DNA of 64,000 nt from Alternaria dauci (Eukaryota; Ascomycota; Dothideomycetes; Pleosporales; Pleosporaceae). Of this stretch, positions 31,701 to 42,349 are shown piece by piece. The stretch spans positions 2,356,001 through 2,420,000 of the forward strand of contig NC_091275.1 of NCBI RefSeq assembly GCF_042100115.1. Reading direction: 5' to 3'. The position numbers were made by a program, and so were the translations under genes. The notes beneath the pieces were generated by a model, which did not search any database, had not been told where the DNA came from, and saw only the letters and a program-made list of their open reading frames with translations. Numbering within the stretch: position 1 is the stretch's first letter; each line of letters opens with the position of its first letter.

Positions 31701-33365
31701 CTTTTGTTGAAGAAGGAGGCCATGCGCCGCATCCTTTTGCAACCACGGGAGTTCTTTGATGAGGAGGAGAATAGTATATCGCGGATTACAGAGACACTGG
31801 ACCATTTTGCTGAGGAAGCGCGAAACCTCCCAGGGCGGTTTGCTTGCATCTTTCTTGTCGTTTTCCTCATGACCATTATCGGAATCATCTGGAGTATGGT
31901 CATAGCATGGCAGTTGGCACTTGTTGCTCTTGCAACAGGTCCGGTCCTCTTCGCAATCACTCAATGCTACAACATGATTAGCAGCCGCTGGGAAAGATTA
32001 GCGAACGAAGCTGATGATAAGGTCGGTCAAGTACTTCACGAGACGTTCATAAACATCAGGACTGTTAGATGCCTGGCATTGGAAGATCACTTCAGAAGGA
32101 AGTACAACAACGCGACCACAGAAGCAGTCAACGTTGGCATCAAGCGGGCAATATACTCCGGGTCTGTCTACGGACTATCGTATTCTGGCATCATCTTCGT
32201 CGCCATATTACTCTTCTGGTACGGAGGGTTGCTCATATCGTGGAACAGGTATTCCGTCACTGAAGTAAATGAGTGTTTCCTAGTGCTCATGCTGAGCGTC
32301 AATCATGTCAGCTACATGTCAAACTACATCACGCAGATCAACATGTCTCGAGACGCCGGATCACGCTTGCTACGCCTCGCACGGCTTCCAACAGACTCTC
32401 ACGAACTCACTGGTACAACGCAGATACAGTCTGCGTGCGATATTTCCCTCGACAAAGTCAGTTTCAGATACCCAGCACGAAAAGACGTTGAGGTACTGAA
32501 CGATGTTTCCTTCAATATTTCGCAAGGAAGCTGTACCGCTATTGTCGGTTCTTCCGGCTCAGGAAAATCAACAATCGCCTCTCTCATCCTCAAAATGTAC
32601 CAAACGGACGGTAAATCAACACCGTCGTCGGGATCCGCTGGCGGCCTGAGCATCTCGAACCACGACGTCAAAGACCTTCATACCATCACCCTCCGTTCCC
32701 GAATGGCATTAGTATCACAGGCGCCCGTCCTCTTTCCTGGTACCATCGCAGAGAACATTGCATACGGCCTCTCCCCTTCCCACCCCAATGGACACATTGA
32801 CAGTATCCGTGCAGCTGCTCGTGCAGCCGGTATATCCGAATTCATCGATAGCCTGTCGCAAGGCTACAACACACTCATCGGTGAAGGCGGCACGAGGCTA
32901 TCTAGCGGCCAAGCCCAGCGTCTCTCCATTGCACGCGCCCTGGTCCGGAATCCTGATGTCTTGATCCTAGATGAAGTGACCAGTGCGCTAGATGTAGCTT
33001 CCGTCAACACCATCCGCAATACAATTCTTCGTCTTGTTAGCGACGACGATGAAACCCCGTCCCCCATCGCTGCACCGCTGTCGCCACATGCAGGTTCAGG
33101 TGAAATATGGGATGGCGTGGATGAGGACTGGGATATCAAAGTCGCTAAGCACCAAGAACGGATGGCGGCAAGGAGTAGTGAGAAGGGCAAGGAGCCGAGG
33201 AAACGGATGACGGTCATCATCATCACGCATGCGCGAGAGATGATGGCTATCGCGGGACATGTAGTCATGATGGAAAAGGGAAGGGTGATTGAGCAGGGGA
33301 CTTTCAAAGAGCTGAAGAAGAAGGGAACTGCTTTTGAACGGTTGCTGAGGGGTGTGAGGGAGTAG
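28794..33365 (+). CDS. Full ABC transporter of the Ste6 (a-factor exporter) type
   Basis: Exons 28794-29272, 29331-29994 and 30039-33365 join to 1489 aa, organised TMD-NBD-TMD-NBD. NBD1: Walker A GKSGSGKT (412-419), signature LSGGQKQR, Walker B VLILDESTSALD, H-loop IIITHD. NBD2: Walker A GSSGSGKST (about residue 1215), signature LSSGQAQR, Walker B VLILDEVTSALD, H-loop IIITHAREM. Both sites look complete. The linker between NBD1 and TMD2, about 220 residues, is long, Ser/Arg-rich and has repeated phrases (SKDYGSRPCS and SKDFGSRPVS). The closest family is the fungal ABCB group with yeast Ste6, which exports the lipopeptide a-pheromone across the plasma membrane. A multidrug role cannot be excluded from sequence. 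Confidence 0.88.
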
Positions 33366-34112
33366 GTAAGGATGGTATGGTGAAAGTGGCCATCACTTTT
33401 ATTCTGGGAGGCTTCTCTGTGTATACTATAGTTGGCATTCGACTTGGATTATTCTTGTAATAGTTCTGTAGTGATTGTCGCAAACAAAACATTGAGTTGT
33501 ATTGATCATAACTATCTATCGTCTTCTTGCAGCCCATGTATGCTTCTTACAGCTGTCCAACAGCTCAAGTCTGATGTTTGGAAGTTTTGGTCAATGGGCA
33601 TACGAGAAAGTAAGAGTAACATCTGAGCCTCGTCCAAGGCAAAACGAAATACCCTTTCGTCCATGGGGACGATAGGAGTACTCGAATCATGCAGTGAACG
33701 AGAGGATTGTGCAATTTGGTCGTAAAGCAAAAATGAACGCAAACAATATAGGAGATAGTGCCCGTGGAGACACACCCAACGAGATGGTGTGTGGTCCAAG
33801 AGTATGGCTGTACCCGGCTCGATCGTCAGGCGTAACGACAGCTTTTAGGCTGACCATTTTGGAAAGGATGAAGGACATGACGCTCCTGCGGACCGCTTGC
33901 TCGGGGTTTTGCTCATCTTTTGGCCGACGTTGGCATGATGTGGTGCAGACTGAAGGGCCATGAGGTCACTGTATAGTCCAGTGTCTCCTCCGCTTGAGCC
34001 TCGTTGTGTGCAAAACGCTCATGCCTCGATCGCAATCGGCGCTCGGTTTGAACAATGATGGATTTAGAAGTTTCATCTGCTGCGTCGGTGCTGACGCTCA
34101 TCGTTCAACTGG
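33366..34112. other. Intergenic between convergent genes, nothing recognised
   Basis: Contains the 3' ends of the ABC transporter and PIN-like genes. Only short frames of poor composition. Confidence 0.6.
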
Positions 34113-35525
34113 CTAGTTTGGTTCCCAAAGCTTTCGCCGACCTCCGCCACGAACTGGGCCCACCTTGGGGGCAGGACGAGAGAACGAATCTGGATCGAGA
34201 GGCGCATTCGGATCGTGACGTGGAGCTGGCGGAGCTCGGAAAACAGGGCCTGGAGGGACGTATGCGCCACGCGGTACGAAGTTTCCACGACCGCGGAAGG
34301 ATGATGCACCGCGACCTCGAGGCGACGGCGTATGACCTTCACGTCCACCACGAGGGGACTGGTGCTGGTTTGTACGTGCGAAATCGTTCGGATCGAAGAC
34401 GCGTTGATTGTGGGTAATGGCAGCGGGGCCTCGTGGAGCGCGCTTGAAGAGCACCTCGTCCTCGTCGTCAGAGTTGTTCTCGGGCTTGCTCTCGACTACG
34501 GGGCTGGATTTGGGTCGCTCTGCCGCTTTAGGTGCAGTGGGAGCGGTGCTCTTCGCGGCGGTCGCTTCGACTTCAATCTTGTAGATGGTCAGATGGTTCT
34601 TGTATTCGCGATCTTCGCGAGCGACGGCATCGCGGAGCTGTTCGAGGCGCTTAGCGCGGATGCCAAACTTTTGAGCAATGGCTTGCTTTGCGGAATCATT
34701 AGTAAGGAGGATGAAGGACTCCAGCGCTGCATCTGGGTTTCCCTCCCTGTTGATGCGCCACAGGATGTGGTTGAAGAGGGGCTGGAGATGGACGGGCACA
34801 GCGCCCTTGGGCGACTTGTCGGCGCGAGCGATCTCATTGCTGCTGCTGCTGCGAGCGGCGCGGTCTGGAGATGCCTTGAGCAGCGCGGCTGGCTTTTCGG
34901 CGTGTGTGGCGCCATGGGCAGGCTTGGATGCCTTGCTCGCATGCGAACGAGGCGACTCGGGGGTCTTTGACGCGTCCTCGAAGCTGTGTGTGGAGCTGAT
35001 GGAAGTGCCGTCAGACATGTCGAGGGCGTTGAAGGAACTCTCTAGGTCTTCATGGTACTCGTCGTCGTCAGACTCGCTGTCCTCCATGGAGAGCAGAGTC
35101 TCGGGTAGCAGGAAGTGCTCCACCTCGGCCCATGTAGTGTAGGCTTCGTCAACGCCCTCGAGGACAACGCGGCTAGCGGCTTCGTTGGACGTGACTTCGT
35201 CGAGCCATTTGACGGCTTCGCGGGCGTCGGCGTTGACGCGCTCGGTGCCATTCTTGAGGCGATGGAGCTGGGTGAGGGCTTGTCATGGTGTTAGTGAGGG
35301 GGCTGGGAAGCTGCGATACTATAGCCTACTGTGCAGCGGTACATAAAGGCGTATAGCGTCCTGGGCGATCCACTTGCGGATGCCGTCGCGGGTGCTCTTC
35401 TTGACGCCTGCGATCAAGGCGGTGTCGTCGACGATGCAGTTGAATACCTTGCGCTTTGGTGGCTCGGGTGCGCGCATCGCGGCCTCGGGCTTGCCAGACC
35501 GCGGCGGGATGGTGCTGCGACGCAT
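34113..35525 (-). CDS. PIN-like domain protein with Arg/Gly-rich tail
   Basis: Exons 35525-35330 and 35278-34113 join to 453 aa. Residues about 25-150 look like a PIN-like fold: VFNCIVDDTALIAGVKKST with an early Asp pair, IRLYVPLHTLTQLHRLKNG, then AREAVKWLDEV and VVLEGVDEAYTTWAEVE with further acidic residues. PIN folds are often RNases, but it is uncertain whether all metal ligands are kept. The middle is Ser/Ala-rich and disordered. A helical segment (VPVHLQPLFNHILWRINREG) precedes the end. The last 100 residues are rich in Arg, Gly and Pro (SPRGRGASSFRGRGN), typical of RNA binding. It is known as a hypothetical protein in related fungi; role in mRNA metabolism is inferred. Confidence 0.8.
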
Positions 35526-36007
35526 CGTGGTTGATGATGTGCCTTGTAGGCGATGAGAGCGAGGGTCGTGGCAGCGATAAGTTTTTGGTGTGCGCGGTTG
35601 ATGGCAGACAGGTTGGTTGTGTGAACCAAGGTTCCGGCGTTGAGCAGGCCTAAGTGCGGGTTTGTGGTTGGGCGCCAGTACTATTCACAGGTATGCGCGC
35701 AGTGCTTCAGGGTGTGCGCATTATGTTTGCGCTCGTACGTGGCGGCGCGGAAGCGAGTGCGTGTGAGGAGTCAGCCTTGGGCATGGCGCAGAAGACCATG
35801 GTCGTTGGTGTGACTGTCAAGGATGGGCAAGTGAAGTTCGGGCCCGCATCACCGCACGATGATGAGGTACTCGCGCCAAGTGGGGTGCGCCACTCGCTCA
35901 GCCACACCATCCAAACAGTTGAGCAGGCTTGCTTGCATGTCATTCATCTTCATTCCATTTATTCTTGTGCTCTGCTCTGTCATGCGAAAGAGGATGCGTC
36001 TCAGTAC
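35526..36007. other. Intergenic, nothing recognised
   Basis: Promoter of the PIN-like gene and 3'UTR of TRAX. Plus-strand frames that span here run across the antisense of TRAX and are not genes. Confidence 0.6.
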
Positions 36008-37004
36008 TCAGTAGCTCTCAACCTCTCTGGCACTGCTCATATCTGGCATCCAGCCCTTGGGGCGCTCATTGCCACGCACAGTCAATCCGTAAAGACCTTT
36101 CTCTACCTTGTCTACGCACTCGCGCATTACGGGCATCTTCTTTGTCTCCAACTCTGCTGCAAACTTGGACCCTCCCGGTGCGTCAAACATCTCGAGTTGC
36201 AGTCGAATCGCTCTCAGGTCATCCAAGACAGTCCGTGGCTTGTGTGTCTCACTTGCAGCTGGTGCTTGCTCATCAATATCCATCTTGTCGCCAGCGTCAT
36301 CTTGGTTGTTATCCTGCTTGAGCCTTTTGTTTGACTCTGTTTGGGGGCCGGATGGTAGTTTGCCGTTGGTAGCCATGCTCGTGACGGAGAAGCGCATGAG
36401 CTCGCCAGTCATGTCGCAAACACCGAGAATGTAGTCCTCTGGCGTGAAGGAGATTGGTCCAGCTTCGCCACTCATGGAAGCGATGCGTGACCTGGCTTCA
36501 TCGTACGAAATGAGTGATTGCGTCTCCAGGTAATGCTGAAAGCTGAGCGCTTCCATGAACTCTTGGTTGCCGCCCGTGATGTTGTGAGAGTAGCGGTAGG
36601 CATTGAGACCTTGGAGATCAGCGGCAATGTTCTTGTATCTGTCTTCAATCGTCTCCCAGTATTCTGCATTTTTCTTGGTAACCCATGGGGGTACTGCTTG
36701 GCCGACGGCGCGGACCCTTGTCAGGTCAGTATCTGTTTGGTGAGGTCATTACGGAGAACTACCTTTGGAGAGTGAATATACTGCAGTATTGTTAGTACTG
36801 TGCTGGAGAGATTTCAATCAGTGTTCTGTACATCTTCTTGCTCGACGCGGTGATGTCACGCGACGCCTTGATGATTCTCTCCCGTCGATCATGGTGCTCG
36901 TCTAGCTCTGCACGGAAACCTTCAAACATCGCCACGAAGGGTGACGAGGATTGGTCTGGCTTCTCCTCCGCCATTTCTGCGTCTCTTGATCGTTTGAAGC
37001 CCAT
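36008..37004 (-). CDS. Translin-associated factor X (TRAX) family protein
   Basis: Exons 37004-36832, 36780-36763 and 36716-36008 join in phase to 299 aa, the usual length. Family motifs: ERIIKASRDITASSKKIIF, QEFMEALSFQHYLETQSLIS with the acidic residues that bind metal in the C3PO nuclease, and EDYILGVCDMTGELMRFSV. TRAX with translin forms C3PO, an endoribonuclease complex acting on small RNA passenger strands and tRNA leaders. The second exon is only 18 nt and codes six residues within the conserved SKKIIFTLQR stretch, so it is required. An NLS-like basic start (FKRSRD) and a 40-residue disordered insert (QTESNKRLKQDNNQ) are present. Divergent from GPI14. Confidence 0.92.
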
Positions 37005-37266
37005 GGATCTGCGTTGATAGTGAGTATATACACAGTGTTGGGCAAGCGCTGGGACTGTCCGCTAGTGCACGTCTTCACGTGGGCGCTATTTTGTTTACGG
37101 ACTAGCCACTTTCGGCTGCTCTTTCTCAAGGGGGCCATCTGCCCTACTACCCCAACTATCATCAGAATCACCGTGCAGCACATTCGTTTACGACCCTTCT
37201 GATACTGTACAATCAGTTCCCGTGTGCCTTTCGATTGTGCTACGCTTTTGCTGCTATGATGAAAGC
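37005..37266. promoter_or_regulatory. Divergent promoter, TRAX and GPI14
   Basis: 262 bases separate the two opposite start codons, so regulatory sequence is shared or overlapping. Confidence 0.55.
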
Positions 37267-38622
37267 ATGGCTCTATCCTTCTTTTTCCGCAGTCCTTCCT
37301 TGGTTTTCACAACGTCTATTGTGCTAAGAGCCATCTTCCTGGTATACGGACTCTGGCAGGATGCCAACTCGCCTATGAAATACACCGACATCGACTACTA
37401 CGTCTTCACTGATGCTGCTCGCTACATCTCGCGCGGTCAGTCCCCTTACGCACGAGACACGTATCGTTATACGCCTCTACTTGCATGGCTCATCTATCCT
37501 ACTGTGTGGTCCGGCCAGTTCTGGTTCTCCTTTGGAAAGATCCTATTTGCGGTCGGCGATGTGGCTACAGGATGGATGATGTTCCGTATCTTGAAAGAGT
37601 ACAAGAAGATGAGCGATGAAAGAGCTTTGAAGTTTGCGAGCATATGGTTGCTCAATCCGATGGTTGTGACTATCAGTACAAGAGGCAGCTCCGAAGGACT
37701 ACTAGGCGTCTTCGTCACTGCACTGCTCTGGGCCGTGCTGGCAAAGCAGAGATCGCTCGCCGGGTTTCTGCTCGGATTTGCGGTACATTTCAAGATCTAT
37801 CCATTCATTTATGCAGCCTCTTTGGTCTGGTTCCTTGACGATACCCAGATGGAGGCAAAAGGAGCTGCTCAGGTGCAATCGGCGAAGTCGCCTTTGGGCC
37901 GGGTGCGCAGCTTCCTCAATCCTGCGAGAATATACCTTGCGCTCTACAGTCTCCTTACATTTGCGAGTCTAAACCTTCTTATGTACAACATGTACGGATG
38001 GCCATTCCTCGAGCACAGCTATCTCTACCACGTAACGCGTAGCGATCACCGCCACAACTTTTCGCCTTACAATACGCTTCTCTATCTGAAGTCCTCGCCA
38101 CAGCCTACAGGTGTGGAGTCAGCAACACCATCATTTGGACTAGAGCGTCTGGCGTTTCTCCCACAGCTGCTCCTCAGCGCTGTGTTTGTACCTTTAGTGT
38201 TAGCAAAGAAGGACCTCCCAGACACGATGCTAGCGCAGACGTTTGCATTTGTTACCTTTAACAAGGTCTGCACGAGCCAGGTATGTAACGCTTTATTTCA
38301 TCAGTGCTGTCTCGACATTAATCCCTTCTAGTACTTCCTCTGGTACATGATGTTCCTCCCATATTACCTCCCGGACTCGACTCTTCTCCAATCTTCGTCT
38401 ATCGGCGTCCCTGCGCTCGTCTTCTGGGTTGTAGGCCAAGTTGCGTGGCTTCAACAAGGCTTCCAACTCGAGTTCAACGGCCATTCGACCTTTGTTCCAG
38501 GACTCTGGGTATCTAGCATAGTCTTCTTCCTTGTCAATTCTGTAATATTGGGTATTATCATCTACGACACCAAACAGAAAGGGCCGCATAAAAGTGTTGT
38601 GGTAGGGAAAAGAGTTTCATAG
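37267..38622 (+). CDS. GPI14: GPI mannosyltransferase 1 (PIG-M/Gpi14)
   Basis: Exons 37267-38280 and 38332-38622 join to 434 aa. It adds the first mannose (alpha-1,4) to the GPI-anchor precursor in the ER lumen, using dolichol-phosphate-mannose. Hallmarks: the lumenal acidic motif YTDIDYYVFTDAARY after the first membrane segment, then SPYARDTYRYTPLLAWL, FGKILFAVGDVATGW, FASIWLLNPMVVTISTRGSSE and HNFSPYNTLLYL. Eight or more hydrophobic segments are visible. The C-terminal TSQYFLWYMMFLP is restored by splicing. The in-frame codon at 37222 is GTG; the ATG at 37267 gives the usual short N-terminus. Confidence 0.94.
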
Positions 38623-38729
38623 CAAGACCCCAAAGCTTACGGTTCTCACGCCGTCGCGTATTATTTCAGCTCGGAGGAGTCTTGCTCCACAATCCAAATC
38701 TCTCAGTATCTCCAACAGCGATACCTGCA

Positions 38730-39384
38730 TTACATTGGGAAAGAAACCCCTGCCTTCGCCATTATAAAGATGCCTTTCCCTGCATTCCACTCAGCATCCA
38801 CCAGGACCTTTGTCAAGCTGTAGTCCCAAAAGCCTGACCTACGATACTGACTGTGTGGTTTCGCCCATCTCCAAAGCAACTTGCGCCCTTCGGGAACCAG
38901 GTGCCCGCTTTCGTCTCCAAGGATTGAAATGCTAAGTATGTGCACTTCGACTCCATCGCCACCAGCGTCACCGGCTTTTGAACCGCGCAAACTAGCGACG
39001 AGCTTCGGCATCATCTCTGCGTCTTGATATGATATCTCTAGAGATTCAACCTGGCGCCGGAAGAAGTCTGCGAGGTCAAGTTTGTGAGTCGGAATGCGCA
39101 CAACGCCGAAATCCTTGCATGAATCGATAAGCTGGATTTGAGCGAGTGTAAGCGGCGTATGAAACTGTATGTAAGAGCGCGAGGTGGATGACGATGGTGT
39201 CCAGTAGCTGACAACAGTCGAGGAGTCGGGTGTGGTAGGGATGGCCACGAGGAGAGTGTAAGGATGGAGCCTTTCTAGATCTGGATCCAGCTTCAGGCCC
39301 TTCCAGGAGTTAGCGCAGCTTCTTATCTGTACTTTTGGACATAGCAGGCGCAGTTCTCACCAAGTTTGGTGACTTTTGTTGCAT
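38730..39384 (-). CDS. Hypothetical protein, two exons
   Basis: Exons 39384-39361 and 39299-38730 join in phase to 197 aa. The first exon has only eight codons (MQQKSPNL); the intron has a GTGAGA donor and a GCTAAC branch site just before its 3' end. The reading then runs GLKLDPDLERLHPYTLLVAIPTT, which has no ATG of its own, so the small exon is needed. The rest looks like a folded alpha/beta protein (SYIQFHTPLTLAQIQLID, EVHILSISILGDESG, GFWDYSLTKVLVDAEWN). No signal peptide or known domain is recognised. Convergent with GPI14 (107 bases between stop codons). Confidence 0.7.
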
Positions 39385-39787
39385 TTTCGTCAGGTTTATC
39401 TTATGCTGTAGGGCAGTAGTCCACCGAGGTAGGCTCTGTGGCTTTATTACCGCTGATGTGAACGAGTGGGAACGAGCTTCCTTCGCGCATGTGTAAGTGA
39501 GGTCATTATTGGTCGATAGAAACGCCAAGGGTAGTATAGGTATGCCAAGTTTACGTGTTTAGCCACAGCTCTTGAGGCACAGTAACCGTTGCAGGTATAG
39601 TGTCTGGATAATCCGCGGGTGTAGAATTCTCCCGAACATGCTTTATACTGACATCTACAAGAGCAACACGTGTCTTACATCCAGAACAATACATCACTCA
39701 CATTCAGCTCAGTATTACTGCTGCTGTTACTATCGAACATATTCATACTTCCAAGCATCTACATTACCTACGTCCACGTCCATACAA
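39385..39787. other. Intergenic, nothing recognised
   Basis: Promoter of the 197-aa gene and 3' flank of the next gene. Short frames only. Confidence 0.55.
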
Positions 39788-40459
39788 TCAGCCTTGCGAC
39801 GGCCATGTACCACCTCCGCTCATTCTCTCACCCTCCTCTTTACACATTCCGCACACCCACCAAGGCACCGGTTCTCCTCGCCAAAGATACGGCTGGCTAG
39901 CTAGCCCATAAGGATCACGTCCCTCATGCCAACCTTGAGCGTGCTGAAACAACTGCTGTTCTGCTTCCTTTGCCGAATCGTGTACTTCGGTTGTGATTCC
40001 TTCTTCTGTCGCAACTGCTAATCCGGTCTCAACGGCTGTGATTTCCAAAGACCTGGATGGTAAGGAAAGATCTCCTTTTGCGACTTTTCTTTTACTGTCT
40101 TTGCTGGTGTTGGGTTTACGCTTACGCTTGACGTTGGAAGCACAAGGCGCAAGGGTAGCAGTAGATTTCGTTCCTGAACAAGACGCTGCAGTAATGGCAT
40201 CCATCTGCTGAAGAGGTTCAGGACCAAGGACTGTTTCTGGTCCATTGTGCTTCTCGTTGAGAGTAATTGTTGTCTTCTGCCTTTTGTTTGGCCTTTGAGG
40301 CTCTAAGGGAACCGTCTCGATGCTGGTTTTGGCACAAGCGCTTGTGTTAATTGACGTAAAGGACAAAGGAGAGGAATTTGCAGATAATCCGACTCCAGCT
40401 TGACCTGCTGGGGCCTGATCGTCTGCAAGAGATGTCGGCGGTTTGGTTATACACTCCAT
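39788..40459 (-). CDS. Hypothetical basic protein
   Basis: Single frame of 223 aa starting with a true ATG. Low complexity, Ser/Thr/Ala-rich, with two basic clusters like nuclear localisation signals (PNKRQKTT and VKRKRKPN). Near the end is a short aromatic segment with one Cys pair (GWHEGRDPYGL, then VPWWVCGMCKEEGE). No domain is recognised. The codon pattern and length make a real gene likely but not certain, and an intron near the 3' end could have been missed. Confidence 0.5.
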   Translation of the reverse strand: MECITKPPTSLADDQAPAGQAGVGLSANSSPLSFTSINTSACAKTSIETVPLEPQRPNKRQKTTITLNEKHNGPETVLGPEPLQQMDAITAASCSGTKSTATLAPCASNVKRKRKPNTSKDSKRKVAKGDLSLPSRSLEITAVETGLAVATEEGITTEVHDSAKEAEQQLFQHAQGWHEGRDPYGLASQPYLWRGEPVPWWVCGMCKEEGERMSGGGTWPSQG

Positions 40460-40753
40460 GATACGTTATACATAAAATGGAAGAAATTTTAGAATTATGA
40501 GTGCGCGTTTTATAAAACATGGTCTGTACTAACGTTTGGTTTTTCCTGGATCTAGAGTCAACTGAACATGTTTCTGATGCGTCGAACACGGACGAACCAA
40601 GCACCACTATGTCACGTACCCAATCAACCATCTTATGTTTGCAATGATATATACCAAGCACCTTACAGAAAGTCTGAGTTCTATCTTAGAATTTGGGCAC
40701 TTTGATTTCGAGGAATGATAGCCCATCTTCTGAAAGTGGCTAAAAGTGTCGTC

Positions 40754-41458
40754 TCAGTACCACTCGGCTATCATGCCCTGTCCCACATCACTATCCTTTT
40801 CCATCACATGATCCACTTCAACTTTGACTTCCACATTCTTCACCACCAAGACATTCGCTTCCTTTCCTGCCTTGTCTCCACCTGTAGCTTCATCCCCAAT
40901 CTTGACAGCTGTAACACTAGCGACAGCCACAGTATCCTCTCCACCATCCATTTCCTTGACTCCATACAAAATGCCATGGAGAAGACTTCCTGGAACCACC
41001 AACTCTTGCTTGTAGGAGAAACGCTCTGGATCCGGTTCCCCGTACAGAATAGCCTGGAGGACGCCAGTACGCTTACTTTGGGTAGTGGAAGTGCCATTCA
41101 AAATCGAAAACGTTGTACCATCCTTTGGTTGGAGAAATGATGGAAGGGAATACGGCCATGGTTTGGAGACCGCTTCCTCTTTCTTCGCCTCGCTTGTGTC
41201 CTCCACGTCGCTCTCTGTCTCCGACATTTTGGATCCTAATAATGATGTGGGCATCTGTATGGCCATACTGCTTTGCTTTGGGAGGGAAAACGGACGCGAG
41301 GAACAAGGATCAAAGGCTGAGTACGTTGTCATCCGGCCCAAGTCCTCTTCGACTCCCTTGTCGAAAATTATTTCCTTGTTGAGGTTTGAGCGAAGTGTGC
41401 GGTGCGCGCGCCGAGTAATGTGCTGACGTGCAGCGAGTGTTGTGGCTCTTCGAAACAT
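40754..41458 (-). CDS. Hypothetical protein with mitochondrial-type N-terminus
   Basis: Single exon of 234 aa. The first 30 residues (MFRRATTLAARQHITRRAHR) have many Arg and no acidic residue, as in a mitochondrial targeting sequence. The middle has a segment KPWPYSLPSFLQPKDGTTF and TGVLQAILYGEPDPERFSY, then Val/Asp/Glu/Lys-rich sequence with VEVKVEVDHVME. No family is recognised and no membrane segment is seen. Confidence 0.6.
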   Translation of the reverse strand: MFRRATTLAARQHITRRAHRTLRSNLNKEIIFDKGVEEDLGRMTTYSAFDPCSSRPFSLPKQSSMAIQMPTSLLGSKMSETESDVEDTSEAKKEEAVSKPWPYSLPSFLQPKDGTTFSILNGTSTTQSKRTGVLQAILYGEPDPERFSYKQELVVPGSLLHGILYGVKEMDGGEDTVAVASVTAVKIGDEATGGDKAGKEANVLVVKNVEVKVEVDHVMEKDSDVGQGMIAEWY

Positions 41459-42349
41459 TGTGTGATTAGGATTGATGCTGGATTGGATTTGCTGCCTCTA
41501 AGAAACCTGCACCTCCCGTTAGGGTTCGATTTCGCTAAGATTGGTGGTAGTTGCAACTGACTTTGGTACCGAATGAGCAGCGTGTGCAAGGGCAGGCGTA
41601 AATGTGGGTAAGCAGAAGAGTGTGTAAATGCGCTTGGCTCTGAGGATCTCCTGGAAATAGTTGCGGACAACGGTGTTCGTGCACGAATACTACATTTCAT
41701 AGAGTCACAGTGCTTGGGCACCGCTTTCTTTCACCGCACTAGACCTGTCCATATTGTGGGAAATCGAGAAACTGAACGTGACGATGCGTCACAACTTTTA
41801 CACATTCTCCACCGCTGCGACATATTCCTGGATAGAATGGCAGAGATTTTACTCTGATCCCAACTTTCTAGGTGGGAGCCCACCATGATCCATGGTACCG
41901 CGTGTACAGGCAAGACTCAACGATCGCGCAACTCCGTTCTGACTCCTCAACAATCTCCAGTCAATCACGTGGATTGTTATCGCCTTATTCGACACATCTT
42001 GCTCATGATACATCAAATTATATTACTAGCCTATACGGGGACATATGTACGAGACTAGCCACCGTTGCGCCCAACTACAAATCAGTCCATAAGTCTGACT
42101 ACCATTAAATGTATAGGCACAAGAACTATAAAATTGCAGAAAAGAAAAGACCAAACAGTCAGACGTGTACAGAAAGAAACTTGTGGGGTATCCAACTTCG
42201 CTCAAAACGCGTAGATCGACCTAGATAGGCAAAGGAAAAACGAGACCCTATTGCTTGCAAGGAAATATGAATAGAGATTATGACAAATAGTGAAAACTCG
42301 ACTGAGACGATTGTGAAGAGAAGAAGAATGGCGAAGTGGGGCGTAGGGC
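41459..42349. other. Intergenic, nothing recognised
   Basis: Contains the upstream region of the 234-aa gene and the 3' flank of the giant gene. Overlapping frames here are short and out of frame with everything known. Confidence 0.55.

Noticed and set aside
35654..36334. Plus-strand frame of 226 codons
   Set aside because: It is largely antisense to TRAX exon 3, which is a strong gene.
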